NCBI GenBank assembly: GCA_021785155.1
Contig: JAJYGE010000240.1
Span: 1-25,746 of the forward strand
Origin: Planctomycetota bacterium
GTDB lineage: Bacteria > Planctomycetota > Phycisphaerae > WQYP01
DNA length: 25,746 nt
Reading direction: 5' to 3'
Notes under the pieces: model-generated
Told to the model about the DNA's origin: nothing
The model's input: only the letters and a program-made list of their open reading frames with translations
Databases searched by the model: none
Program-made: the position numbers and the translations under genes
In this document: positions 1-8,963 of the stretch, one piece after another
Numbering within the stretch: position 1 is the first letter of the stretch
Layout of the letters: the number at the start of each line of letters is the position of its first letter

Positions 1-42
1 GACGCCGCAGATGGCCGGTTTCAGGCCAACCCTACGGGCGGG

Positions 43-130
43 GGCCAAGGGGCCGTGGGCTTTGTCGCTCGTCGTCAACGTATGTATCCATACGTAATCC
101 TCCTCGCTTCGCGCCCACAACTCCTTGGCC
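43..130. repeat. Long imperfect inverted repeat
   Basis: Arms 43-60 and 113-130 pair at about 16 of 18 positions (one G-T pair, one 2-base mismatch at 53-54/119-120). The dyad centre is marked by a perfect 7-bp stem, ACGTATG at 78-84 and CATACGT at 89-95, around the loop TATC. The stretch between arms and central stem pairs poorly. It lies downstream of the leftward glucosidase gene, so it could act as a transcript end structure or belong to a dispersed extragenic repeat. No U-tract typical of a simple intrinsic terminator is visible. Confidence 0.55.
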
Positions 131-138
131 CTCCGTCA

Positions 139-154
139 ACCCGTAATTACGGGT
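139..154. repeat. Perfect 16-bp palindrome
   Basis: ACCCGTAATTACGGGT reads the same on both strands. There is no loop, which fits a dimeric DNA-binding protein site or part of an extragenic repeat better than an RNA hairpin. The half-site CCCGTA/TACGGG recurs at 22186-22197. A single TACGGG also occurs at 33-38. Confidence 0.5.
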
Positions 155-165
155 GGAACAGGGCA

Positions 166-275
166 CTAAGTAGGAACGCAAAATGGATGCAGCCGCTAGG
201 ACGGCACTTAATCCATGCTCATTGAGTGATTTACAACACTTGGCAGGGTTGTAATCATTCTGCGTTCCTACTTAG
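166..275. mobile_element. MITE-like element with perfect 15-bp terminal inverted repeats
   Basis: CTAAGTAGGAACGCA at 166-180 is the exact reverse complement of TGCGTTCCTACTTAG at 261-275. Inside are two further hairpins. The first is 183-216 (ATGGAT/ATCCAT outer stem, GCCG/CGGC inner stem, loop 196-201). The second is 224-260 (about 13 bp with one bulged T and one G-T pair, 10-base loop 238-247). The whole can fold as a three-way junction. A TA dinucleotide sits at both outer ends (167-168 and 273-274), as expected for Tc1/mariner-IS630-type target duplication, although TA is also part of the symmetry. No coding capacity. The right end contains the glucosidase stop codon (272-274). A structured RNA or terminator is an alternative reading. 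Confidence 0.5.
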
Positions 276-2968
276 CCGCCGGTATGCGTATAATTCCGCG
301 CCACATAATCAATAAGTTGTACCACCAGAGCAGTCCAGCCCGTTTGGTGGGAGGCACCGATGCCGGCCCCGTTATCCCCCTGAAAATATTCATGAAATAA
401 AATGAAATCTTTCCATAAGGGATTATCCTGAAACATATTTTGCCCACCAAATACTGGACGGTGGCCTTTGTCATCCCGAACAAAAATGGAAATCATGCGG
501 CGCGCGAGTTCTTCAGATAGTTGCAGCAGGTTTATTTCCTGCCCCGGTACCGCGGGCTTGGCGACCTTGAGGCTGTCCCCATAAAAGCGGTGGTAGGTCC
601 GCAAGGCGGTAATCAGAAGATATGCGGTTGGAAACCAGATCGGCCCGCGCCAGTTGGAATTACCGCCGAAGGCTCCGTCGTGGGACTCCGCCGGCTCGTA
701 TTGCACAGTGCGTTCGATCCCGTCGATGCGCATGTGATAGGGGGCATCGAGATAATGGCGTGAAAGCGAGCGCAGTCCATATTGCGAAAGAAATTCGTTC
801 TCATCGACCACGCGTGCCAGCGCCCGGCGCAGGCGGTCGCCGTGGCAGATACTCAGCAGACAATAGGAACCATCCTGGCTCCAGACACATCCAACCCCAA
901 GATTCTTAATCTGATCTTTGAATTCCTCGGATTCCAGACGAGTTTTCATGGCCGGGAGATGTTCAATCCATTTCTTCTCCAGTACCTGCGCCGCATACAG
1001 TGGAATAAGTCCCACATTAGAGCGCAGGCGCAGGGGCGTGTGTTTGCCATCAGTGGTGGTGATTTTATCATAGTAAAAGCCATCCTGTTCATCCCATAAA
1101 CCGTCACCGTGGCGCAGGGAGCCGTTAATCGCTTTGGAAATGGCCAGAAAATGGTCGAAGAATTTTACGGCCAGATGGCTGTATACGGGATCATGCTGCG
1201 CTAATTCCAGTCCGATCATCAGCATGTTCAGACAAAACAACCCCATCCAGCCGGTGGCGTCGGCCTGTTGGAGGGTTTCTCCGTTGGGAAGGTTTTCACT
1301 GCGGTTGAATACGGAAATGTTATCCAATCCGAGAAATCCGCCCTCAAATACATTTTGTCCGCGATAGTCCTTGCGGTTGACCCACCAGACAAAATTCAAA
1401 AGCAGTTTGTGATATACCCGCTCGAGAAAGGCCAGGTCTCCCTGGCCGTTATTGACACGCTTTTCCTTGTTGTACACGCGCCATGCCGCCAGTGCCTGCA
1501 CCGGTGGATTAACATCGCCAAACGCCCATTCGTAACTCGGCAACTGTCCGGAGAGATTCTGATAGCGTTCCGAACATACCAGTTCCAGTTGGGACTTGGC
1601 CATGTCAATATCCACATAGCACAAAGTCAGACAGTGGAAGGCCCAGTCCCACGCCGCGAACCATGGATATTCCCATTTGTCGGGCATTACAATGACATCA
1701 TGGGCTTTGAGTCGCCGCCAGTTGCTGTTACGGCCATTGAGTCGCGGCGCGGGGGCGGGACAATCGCCGTCTCCCTTTAGCCATTGACGGACATCATAAT
1801 TATAAAATTGTTTGCTCCATAATACTCCGGCGATGGCGAGTCGCTGGATTTCACGCAACTGCGGATCGCAGGTTTTTGGCAGCATATCGGCATAAAAGGC
1901 ATCGGCTTGGGCGATGCGCTGTTCAAAAATTTCATTAAATTCATGAAATGGTTCGGCAAGTTGGCCTTTGACCAGCACCACTTCGACCACCTGCGTTTCA
2001 CCCGCTGCCAGATGCCAGTGATGATGGGTCGCCGCCTTGGTGCCGTGCGGCTGCTGATGCACCCGGGTGTGGTGCGACTCGACAATATATTCATGAAAGG
2101 CGTCTTTGACGGCACTGTGGGTGTTGGGCACGGCAAAAAGTTTCTGCCGATTGGTCTCATTAAAGGTAAAGAGTGTTTCCATCACGTTGCGGGAATACAG
2201 GTAATATTGGCCCAAATCCGGATGATCAGCCAGCAAAATCACGTCTCCGGAGTCTGACTGCCCCTGCAAACGGATGGTCGGTTCTTTTCCGGGGGGCACA
2301 TCCCAAGCCCATGTATTGCGAAACCAGAGTGTAGGCAGCAGATGCAACTCCGCCGCCTCTGTGCCGCAATTGCGGACTGTGCAGCGGAAGAGAATATGAT
2401 GTGTGTCCGCCTTGGCGTATTGAATTTGGATATCAAAAAAAGCATTATCCGCAAATACCCCCGTATCCGCGAGTTCATATTCCGGCTGATCCGGCCCGCG
2501 ATGCCGATTTATTTCCAGCAATTCCCGGTACGGAAACGCGGCGTGGGGATATCGGTACGTCATTTTCATGTACGAATGGGACGGGGTATTATCCTGATAA
2601 AACCAATATTCTTTGACATCTTCACCATGGTTGCCTTCCGCGTTGGTCAGGCCGAACATACGTTCCTTTAAGATTGGGTCGCGCCCGTTCCAGAACGCCG
2701 GCGCGAAACACAGTATCTGCTTATCATCACTTATGCCGCCGATGCCATCCTCGCTCCATCGATAAGCGCGGCTGCGCGCCATATCATGGCTAAAATAATT
2801 CCAGGCGTTACCGTCGGCGGAATAATCTTCGCGCACCGTTCCCCATGCTCGCTCAGACAAATAAGGCCCCCATGCTCGCCATTGCGGTGCCGTGTTCGGG
2901 TCCGCCATACGTGCCTGTTCGGCCATTGTGCTTACGGGGGAGGTTTCGGAATTAATGGAATGGGCCAT
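272..2968 (-). CDS. GH63-type glucosidase (MGH1-like alpha/alpha-barrel glycosidase)
   Basis: A protein of about 898 residues of the bacterial 'glucosidase' group within the GH63 clan, expected to hydrolyse alpha-glucosidic or related linkages. The N-terminal third is a beta-rich domain with the family signatures WGPYLSERAWGTVREDYS and NEGNHGEDVKEYWFY. The C-terminal (alpha/alpha)6 barrel carries the likely general acid in AWDWAF (about D441) and the likely base in FHEYF (about E860), followed by the GASHQTGWTA segment usual before the C-terminus. I chose the ATG at 2968 because GGAG lies 8 bases upstream in the transcript and the family signature starts soon after; an upstream start at 3043 has no such site. 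No signal peptide is seen, so it is probably cytoplasmic. It is divergent from ald and its stop codon lies in the terminal repeat of the 166-275 element. Exact substrate is not readable. Confidence 0.88.
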   Translation of the reverse strand: MAHSINSETSPVSTMAEQARMADPNTAPQWRAWGPYLSERAWGTVREDYSADGNAWNYFSHDMARSRAYRWSEDGIGGISDDKQILCFAPAFWNGRDPILKERMFGLTNAEGNHGEDVKEYWFYQDNTPSHSYMKMTYRYPHAAFPYRELLEINRHRGPDQPEYELADTGVFADNAFFDIQIQYAKADTHHILFRCTVRNCGTEAAELHLLPTLWFRNTWAWDVPPGKEPTIRLQGQSDSGDVILLADHPDLGQYYLYSRNVMETLFTFNETNRQKLFAVPNTHSAVKDAFHEYIVESHHTRVHQQPHGTKAATHHHWHLAAGETQVVEVVLVKGQLAEPFHEFNEIFEQRIAQADAFYADMLPKTCDPQLREIQRLAIAGVLWSKQFYNYDVRQWLKGDGDCPAPAPRLNGRNSNWRRLKAHDVIVMPDKWEYPWFAAWDWAFHCLTLCYVDIDMAKSQLELVCSERYQNLSGQLPSYEWAFGDVNPPVQALAAWRVYNKEKRVNNGQGDLAFLERVYHKLLLNFVWWVNRKDYRGQNVFEGGFLGLDNISVFNRSENLPNGETLQQADATGWMGLFCLNMLMIGLELAQHDPVYSHLAVKFFDHFLAISKAINGSLRHGDGLWDEQDGFYYDKITTTDGKHTPLRLRSNVGLIPLYAAQVLEKKWIEHLPAMKTRLESEEFKDQIKNLGVGCVWSQDGSYCLLSICHGDRLRRALARVVDENEFLSQYGLRSLSRHYLDAPYHMRIDGIERTVQYEPAESHDGAFGGNSNWRGPIWFPTAYLLITALRTYHRFYGDSLKVAKPAVPGQEINLLQLSEELARRMISIFVRDDKGHRPVFGGQNMFQDNPLWKDFILFHEYFQGDNGAGIGASHQTGWTALVVQLIDYVARNYTHTGG

Positions 2969-3244
2969 GATAAATCTCCGGAATAAAATTCCTAAAAACT
3001 CCGGTTTCGCCCCAAGGTGATCATACCGGATTTTTAAGACCAATCCTTCATAACGACTTTGGCTTAAAATTTCCAGTGCCCAGCACGATCCTCACCCGGC
3101 AATGCCGATTTAAGGTGGCCGCCAATGTGCGCCCGATGGTGGCTGGGAGCAATTGTATACTGTTGCCGAAAATGGTAGGCTGCGGCTTGAAGATTATTTG
3201 AAGATGTATCCTTGGTTGAACCGGGGATATTAAGGAGATCCATG

Positions 3245-4342
3245 ATGTTGATTGGTGTACCCAAGGAAATTAAAAGTGATGAATATCGTGTAGGCATGAT
3301 CCCCGCCGAGGTGGAATACCTCACCCGGCATGGGCACCGGGTGGTGGTGGAGACTGGGGCGGGGATAGGCAGCGGTATTGAAGATCAGCATTATGTTCAA
3401 GCCGGTGCGGAAATTGTGCCGACGGCGGAAAATATCTGGCGGCAGGCGGAATTGATTGTAAAGGTCAAAGAACCGCAGGGTGCTGAGTACCCGTTGATGC
3501 GCACCGGTCAGATGGTCTTGACCTATTTCCATTTTGCCGCCGCTCCGCAGTTGGCGCAGGAATGTCTGGCGCATGGGATTACCGCCATTGCCTATGAGAC
3601 TATCCGTGATAAGCGCGGGCTGTTGCCATGTCTGACGCCGATGAGCGAAATTGCCGGAAAGATGTCAATTCAGGAGGGAGCCAAATATCTGGAAAAACCC
3701 ATGATGGGGCGTGGGATACTATTAGGTGGCGTGCCGGGAGTCGCTCCGGCCAATGTTGCGATTCTGGGCGCGGGTATTGTGGGCCAGAATGCGGCAAAAG
3801 TGGCGGCGGGCCTCGGGTCCCGTGTCACGCTCATGGATATCAATCTGGAACGTCTGCGCTATTTAAACGATGTGATGCCCGCAAATGTCACCACCGTTTA
3901 TTCCGATGCGCACACGGTGCGTGAAGCTTTGGTCCACGCAGATCTGGTGGTGGGAGCGGTCTTGATTCCCGGAGCCCGCGCTCCGCATCTGATTTCGCAC
4001 GATGATCTCAAACGCATGAAAAGCGGCAGCGTGCTGGTGGATGTAGCCATCGATCAGGGCGGCTGCACGGAAACCAGCCGACCCACCACACATCATCAAC
4101 CCACCTATACGGTGGAGGGTGTGGTGCATTATTGTGTCACCAACATGCCCGGGGCGGTGGGGCGCACCAGTACCTTTGCGCTTTGCAACGCGACTTTCCC
4201 CTATGTTGCCGCCATTGCGGACCATGGATGGGATACGGCCGCCAAAAATGATCCCGGTCTGGCGGACGGACTGAATATTCACGCGGGCAAGATCACCAAT
4301 GTCGCGGTGGAAAGGGCACTGGGGGCGGCGCGAAAACATTGA
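3245..4342 (+). CDS. ald: Alanine dehydrogenase
   Basis: NAD-dependent L-alanine dehydrogenase, interconverting L-alanine with pyruvate and ammonium; 365 residues, near the family's usual length of about 370. The N-terminus IGVPKEIKSDEYRVG is diagnostic, with the substrate-binding Arg at 15. Pyruvate-site Lys (VKVKEPQ) and catalytic His (YFHFAAAP) motifs are present. The NAD-binding Rossmann glycines GAGIVG lie at about 175-180, and the DVAIDQGG segment follows. AAGGAG at 3232-3237 is 7 bases from the ATG at 3245 and only 4 from an in-frame ATG at 3242, so I prefer 3245. A TATACT hexamer at 3156-3161 could be a -10 element but has no convincing -35. It ends 13 bp from the convergent rph. It is likely a single-gene unit. 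Confidence 0.95.
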   Translation: MLIGVPKEIKSDEYRVGMIPAEVEYLTRHGHRVVVETGAGIGSGIEDQHYVQAGAEIVPTAENIWRQAELIVKVKEPQGAEYPLMRTGQMVLTYFHFAAAPQLAQECLAHGITAIAYETIRDKRGLLPCLTPMSEIAGKMSIQEGAKYLEKPMMGRGILLGGVPGVAPANVAILGAGIVGQNAAKVAAGLGSRVTLMDINLERLRYLNDVMPANVTTVYSDAHTVREALVHADLVVGAVLIPGARAPHLISHDDLKRMKSGSVLVDVAIDQGGCTETSRPTTHHQPTYTVEGVVHYCVTNMPGAVGRTSTFALCNATFPYVAAIADHGWDTAAKNDPGLADGLNIHAGKITNVAVERALGAARKH

Positions 4343-4355
4343 CCAGTGACGCGAT

Positions 4356-5075
4356 TCAGGGGACCTTTTTCTTCAATGCCTGCAACTGCATGGCGTGGAG
4401 CTCACGAATACCTTTTACCGCCAGCTTGAGCATGACGTTAAATTGCCGTGGTGTGAAGGTGGCATGTTCACCGGTGGCCTGCAGTTCCAAAAATGAACCG
4501 TCTGCCAGCATGGCGACGTTCATATCCACATCCGCCGCGGAGTCTTCCTTGTAATTTAAGTCCAGCATTGGCTTACCCGCCACGATTCCCACGCTGATGG
4601 CCGCCACCTGCCCGATGATGGGATTGTGCGGCAAAACGTTATTGTCGTTGGCCCGTTGCACAGCGTCACGAAGCGCAATATATGCCCCGGTGATGGCTGC
4701 GGTGCGCGTACCGCCATCCGCTTCAAGGACATCGCAATCCAACCAGAGCGTATTTTCACCCAGTTTGCTCATGTCGATCACACCGCGCAGTACGCGGCCA
4801 ATGAGACGCTGAATTTCAACACTGCGTCCGTCGGGCTTGCCGCTGTCACGCTTTTTGCGTGTGTTGGTCGAAGAAGGCAACATGGCATATTCCGCCGTCA
4901 ACCAGCCTTGTCCCTTTCCGACCAGCCATGGTGGCACACCCTTTTCAATGATCGCAGTGCATAATACCCGCGTTCCGCCGAAGGCGATTAATACCGATCC
5001 GCCGGCATGACGTGTAAAATTCCGTTGTATTTTAACTTGGCGGAGTTGATCCGCCCGTCGTGAATCTGCTCGCAT
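4356..5075 (-). CDS. rph: Ribonuclease PH
   Basis: Phosphorolytic 3'-5' exoribonuclease that trims tRNA 3' ends, releasing nucleoside diphosphates. It is 239 residues, matching the family. The start MRADSRRADQLR is the classic N-terminus. Further signatures are EIQRLIGRVLRG, CDVLEADGGTRTAAITGAY and DVDMNVAML, the last carrying the active-site acidic residues, ending with FTPRQFNVML. The ATG at 5075 has AAAGGA about 7 bases upstream in the transcript; an in-frame start 8 codons earlier (5099) is less likely. It is tail-to-tail with ald and head-to-head with the helicase gene. No partner gene such as the inosine triphosphatase often found next to rph is present here. Confidence 0.95.
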   Translation of the reverse strand: MRADSRRADQLRQVKIQRNFTRHAGGSVLIAFGGTRVLCTAIIEKGVPPWLVGKGQGWLTAEYAMLPSSTNTRKKRDSGKPDGRSVEIQRLIGRVLRGVIDMSKLGENTLWLDCDVLEADGGTRTAAITGAYIALRDAVQRANDNNVLPHNPIIGQVAAISVGIVAGKPMLDLNYKEDSAADVDMNVAMLADGSFLELQATGEHATFTPRQFNVMLKLAVKGIRELHAMQLQALKKKVP

Positions 5076-5243
5076 CGAAGATCCTTTATCCAGCACCACG
5101 TATGCTATGCGAGTATTTTCACAGATATTGGAAAATAAAGCCAGATTAAAGTCGTTGTGGATGAATTTGCGGTTACGATTGTTTCCCCGCCATATAAAGC
5201 GTAAACTGCTTGACTTGGAAAAACATGAGGACCCTTGGCTCGT

Positions 5244-8200
5244 ATGACGAATTTAGCAGATTTAACTCCGGTCTTTACCTCCGACGTGATTGACAAGGGA
5301 ACACGCTATTTCTCCGCCAAGCGGGTCAGTCGCATTGAGTTTGATCCAATTTATTCAAATATAAGCGGAATCGTCAAAGAGAATGATAACACGCTGTTGG
5401 CGGTAAAAGTCAATATCAAGGTGCTTGAAAATAACCGGATAACATTGGAAAATTCCTGTGATTGCGCCGGTACCATGCCTTGTTATCATATTGCCGCGCT
5501 TCTGATCGCGATTGGCGGTAAGGAAACCATTCTCTCATTTATCGGGGAAGTGGCGGAGCAGGAGTCCTATTTTCGACGTCATCCCGAAGCCCGCCCCGCC
5601 CCACCCGCGGCACCGGTTCCCGCAATGGTAAATCGCGCGGCGGCCAACGAGCCACTGGTGGCTGAGCCGCTGCCGTGGGGGCTCAAGGATTGGCAGACCC
5701 AACTGCGGCAAGTGCAGGAATCAGCCGATGGTGAGTTGGATAGCGGAAGAAAGGCTTCGGAAAATTCTCGAATTATCTACTTGTTAACCCCGGTGCAGGA
5801 TGATCGGTCTCTGCATATCAGCATCTACAGGGCGACGTTGAAAAAAAATGGTTTGCCCGGCGCTCTCAAAGCGTATGATCCATTTTATTTACGAAAATAT
5901 AGTTCCTGTGTAAAGCCTGAAGATGTGTACATATTTCGCATGTTTATGGGATTTCAAGCACAAGATGGATATCGGAGGCTGTTGATTTCCGACGAATTCT
6001 CAACTCAGGCACTGGAAAAAATGGTTGCGACTGGTCGATGTCATTTTGCCACTTCCCACAACCTTCCCCTGACTTGGGGGGAGCCGCGCCAGGCAAAGGC
6101 GGACTGGATCACCGAGTCGGATATGCGTCAGCGTACCACCATTACCGTTGAGCCGACGGCGCAGGTATTTATGGGTTCGCCGATGGTTTATGTTGATGTT
6201 CAGGCGAATACCATCGGCTCGCTTAAGATGGATGTTTCCGCCGCCGTGGCTCGAAAGTGGCTGTTGGCACCACCTGTGGAGCCGCGATTTCATAAGGCTG
6301 TTGCGCAATTTTCAACATCACTGCATTTGCCGGCTCCGCCGCCGATTCCTGAAGCGCAAGTGGTGGATGAAACGCCGCTACCGGTACTGAAGCTGCACAG
6401 CGCACTGTGGCGGGGGGCGGCGGGATTCGACGACGAATTCTATGCGGAGTTCGATGATTTTGTTCACTGGGGAGAACTGTATTTTGATTATGGCCCCATA
6501 CGGGTGCAAGTGGGTTCTGATGACCGGACGCTGGATAAATTCATCAACGGAAAACGATATCTGGCCGTGCGCGATCCCCGGCTTGAACAGCATCGCACTG
6601 AAGGATTGAATGCGACCGGCCTGAGCAGGAAAAATCGGTACGATTTGTTTGTTCCAAATCGCACATTTACTCCTTATGTATGGACGTTGACGAAAGGCAG
6701 TCTGGAAAACTGGCAAAAATGGTTTAGCGGTCCGATGAAGCAATTGGAAGAGGCGGGCTGGCGGATTGAATATGATGTCTCGTGCAAGCTGCGCCGAGCT
6801 GAGGTGGATGACTGGTTTATGGACACCAGCCTGGCCGACAGTTCAGATACGGACTGGTTTAATATCGATCTGGGGATTGTTGTTGATGGGGTGCGGATCA
6901 GTCTGGTACCGCTGCTGCGCAAGCTCTTTGTGGCGCAAGGAGATCTCTCTTCAGATAGATTCCTGAAAACGCCGCTGGATGTGCCACTTCCGGATGGACG
7001 CTACGTGCGGTTGAAACCGGAGCGGTTGAGCCGAATACGTGATCTGTTGATGGAATTATTTCAGGCCAATACCGATCCATCCGCTGCCTTGCGGACCGAT
7101 CGGCTGCGTGCGGCCCAATTTGCCGGGGTGGATGGCTGGCATTGGTCGGGCAGCAGCCAAATACGTGATCTCATTGAACGTATTCGTACGGCTGCTACCA
7201 CGCCCACTGATCCGCCACCGGGCTTGGCCGCCACGCTACGTCCGTACCAGCAGTATGGGCTGACGTGGCTGCAATTTCTCAGGGAATTCGACCTTTCCGG
7301 CATCTTGGCTGATGATATGGGACTGGGGAAGACGGTTCAGGCTTTGGCGCATTTGCTGTGTGAAAAACAGGCCGGACGATTAGACCGCCCGGCTCTGGTA
7401 GTAGCGCCTACCAGTCTCATGGGCAACTGGCGGCAGGAAACCCAGCGCTTTGCACCGGACTTGCGTGTGCTGGTGCTCCACGGTGCCGGACGGAAGGAGC
7501 ATTTTGAACAATTGGATCAGCATGATCTGATTGTCACCAGCTACCAGTTATTGGCCCGCGATCAGGAATTTTTAACCAAACAACCCTACCATCTGGTGAT
7601 TCTGGATGAAGCCCAGATGGTCAAAAATCCCAGCACCCTATATGCCCAGGCCGCGCGAAGGCTTGTTACACGCCATCGCTTGGCCTTAACCGGAACGCCC
7701 ATGGAGAATCATCTGGGAGAACTCTGGGCCATTTTTGATTTTCTCATGCCGGGCTTTCTGGGCAACAATCGACAGTTTCGGCAACTTTTCCGCGACCCGA
7801 TCGAAAAAGCTGGAGATAGTTCCCGCCGCAAGGTCCTCGCCCAGCGCATTGCGCCATTGGTCCTGCGCCGTCGCAAAAACGAAGTGGCGCTGGAGTTGCC
7901 GCCAAAAAATGAGATGGTGCAGGAAATTGAACTCTCCGGCGCGCAGCGTGACTTGTATGAAAGCATTCGCGTTACGATGGAAAGCCACGTTCGTGACCAG
8001 ATCGCCAATATGGGGCTGGCACGCAGCCATATTTTTATTCTTGAAGCATTGCTCAAACTGCGGCAAGTATGTTGCGATCCCCGGTTGCTGAAACTGGCCA
8101 GTGCCAAAAAAGTCACCGAATCAGCCAAGCTGGACTGGTTGGTGCAAACGCTTCCTTCCATGATTGAAGATGGCAGAAAAATTCTTCTTTTTTCCCAGTT

Positions 8201-8633
8201 TACAAGTATGTTGGAATTGATTGAAAAGAAACTTGCTGAACTGAAAATTAAATACGTTCGCCTGACGGGTGACACGCGCGACCGGGACACTCCGGTACAA
8301 AGTTTTCAGCGCGGTGAGGTGCCGCTGTTTTTAATCAGTCTCAAAGCCGGAGGCACGGGGCTTAATCTGACGGCCGCCGATACGGTGATTCATTACGATC
8401 CCTGGTGGAATCCCGCAGTGGAAAATCAGGCCACGGATCGCGCCCATCGCATCGGGCAGGATAAGACCGTTTTTGTTTATAAACTTATTACCCAGGGCAC
8501 CGTGGAAGAAAAAATTCAGGCCCTGCAGCAGCGCAAGCGTGCCCTTGTGGCCGGGCTGCTTGATGATACCGGTCAAACCCCGCTGAAACTCGGCGATGAA
8601 GAACTGAAAGCTCTGTTCGCACCATTGACATAG
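5244..8633 (+). CDS. SNF2-family helicase with N-terminal SWIM zinc finger
   Basis: A large Swi2/Snf2-type ATPase of the bacterial RapA/HepA-like kind, about 1130 residues, expected to translocate on double-stranded DNA. Residue numbers here count from a TTG at 5235. A SWIM zinc finger (C75, C77, C83, H85; CDC...CYH) lies near the N-terminus. A long middle region of roughly residues 100-640 belongs to the SNF2-associated part. The RecA-like core has Walker A DDMGLGKT (K699), the DEAQ box (791-794), the LTGTPMEN motif, and motifs V and VI SLKAGGTGLNL and DRAHRIGQ (1068-1075). All ATPase motifs look intact. GAGGA at 5227-5231 is only 3 bases from the TTG and 12 from the ATG at 5244, so the start is uncertain by 3 codons. 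A small gene and a TatD-like gene follow on the same strand. Confidence 0.93.
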   Translation: MTNLADLTPVFTSDVIDKGTRYFSAKRVSRIEFDPIYSNISGIVKENDNTLLAVKVNIKVLENNRITLENSCDCAGTMPCYHIAALLIAIGGKETILSFIGEVAEQESYFRRHPEARPAPPAAPVPAMVNRAAANEPLVAEPLPWGLKDWQTQLRQVQESADGELDSGRKASENSRIIYLLTPVQDDRSLHISIYRATLKKNGLPGALKAYDPFYLRKYSSCVKPEDVYIFRMFMGFQAQDGYRRLLISDEFSTQALEKMVATGRCHFATSHNLPLTWGEPRQAKADWITESDMRQRTTITVEPTAQVFMGSPMVYVDVQANTIGSLKMDVSAAVARKWLLAPPVEPRFHKAVAQFSTSLHLPAPPPIPEAQVVDETPLPVLKLHSALWRGAAGFDDEFYAEFDDFVHWGELYFDYGPIRVQVGSDDRTLDKFINGKRYLAVRDPRLEQHRTEGLNATGLSRKNRYDLFVPNRTFTPYVWTLTKGSLENWQKWFSGPMKQLEEAGWRIEYDVSCKLRRAEVDDWFMDTSLADSSDTDWFNIDLGIVVDGVRISLVPLLRKLFVAQGDLSSDRFLKTPLDVPLPDGRYVRLKPERLSRIRDLLMELFQANTDPSAALRTDRLRAAQFAGVDGWHWSGSSQIRDLIERIRTAATTPTDPPPGLAATLRPYQQYGLTWLQFLREFDLSGILADDMGLGKTVQALAHLLCEKQAGRLDRPALVVAPTSLMGNWRQETQRFAPDLRVLVLHGAGRKEHFEQLDQHDLIVTSYQLLARDQEFLTKQPYHLVILDEAQMVKNPSTLYAQAARRLVTRHRLALTGTPMENHLGELWAIFDFLMPGFLGNNRQFRQLFRDPIEKAGDSSRRKVLAQRIAPLVLRRRKNEVALELPPKNEMVQEIELSGAQRDLYESIRVTMESHVRDQIANMGLARSHIFILEALLKLRQVCCDPRLLKLASAKKVTESAKLDWLVQTLPSMIEDGRKILLFSQFTSMLELIEKKLAELKIKYVRLTGDTRDRDTPVQSFQRGEVPLFLISLKAGGTGLNLTAADTVIHYDPWWNPAVENQATDRAHRIGQDKTVFVYKLITQGTVEEKIQALQQRKRALVAGLLDDTGQTPLKLGDEELKALFAPLT

Positions 8634-8689
8634 GTATCGCCGATATGAATTCAAGGCGTGCGAAGTTGCGTTATAAAGGAGTGAAAAAA

Positions 8690-8938
8690 ATGGGTGTATC
8701 TGTTTCCTTAACCGGTGGGGGCTTGAATGCCGCACAAGTACTGGATATGTATTTTCTGGAAGCTCGGGCGCGGCTTATAGAACTGGCGGCGACGTTGGAT
8801 CGTATTGATCGCTCGCCGGGCGCAGAGGCTCTGCGGCACGATGCCCGACTGAAATTTATTCAGGACGCTCTGCGGATCTTGCTGCAAGTGGAACCTGGTC
8901 GGGCCCGGATTATTCAAGAACTGTATTCCTTAAAGTAA
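8690..8938 (+). CDS. Small conserved-looking helical protein
   Basis: An 82-residue protein that I cannot assign to a named family. It is predicted almost wholly helical after a glycine-containing N-terminus, with an amphipathic segment QVLDMYFLEARARLIELAAT followed by DRIDRSPGAEALRHDARL. No signal peptide, membrane segment or cysteine pair. The ATG at 8690 has a near-ideal AAAGGAG 8 bases upstream (8675-8681), which supports expression and this start over an in-frame ATG at 8645. It begins 56 bp after the helicase stop and ends 25 bp before the TatD-like gene, so the three are probably co-transcribed. I have a faint recollection of similar short proteins beside TatD-like hydrolases in planctomycetes, which I cannot verify here. 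Confidence 0.75.
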   Translation: MGVSVSLTGGGLNAAQVLDMYFLEARARLIELAATLDRIDRSPGAEALRHDARLKFIQDALRILLQVEPGRARIIQELYSLK

Positions 8939-8963
8939 TGGTTTAACGTGGAGCGGCACGGTT

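Noticed and set aside
1268..1780. 170-residue rightward frame antisense to the glucosidase
   Set aside because: Shadow of the strongly supported GH63 frame on the other strand; no signature of its own.
5105..5296. 63-residue leftward frame overlapping the start of the helicase gene
   Set aside because: It is antisense to the helicase N-terminus, has no ribosome site and resembles no protein; its extent reflects lack of stops in that frame.
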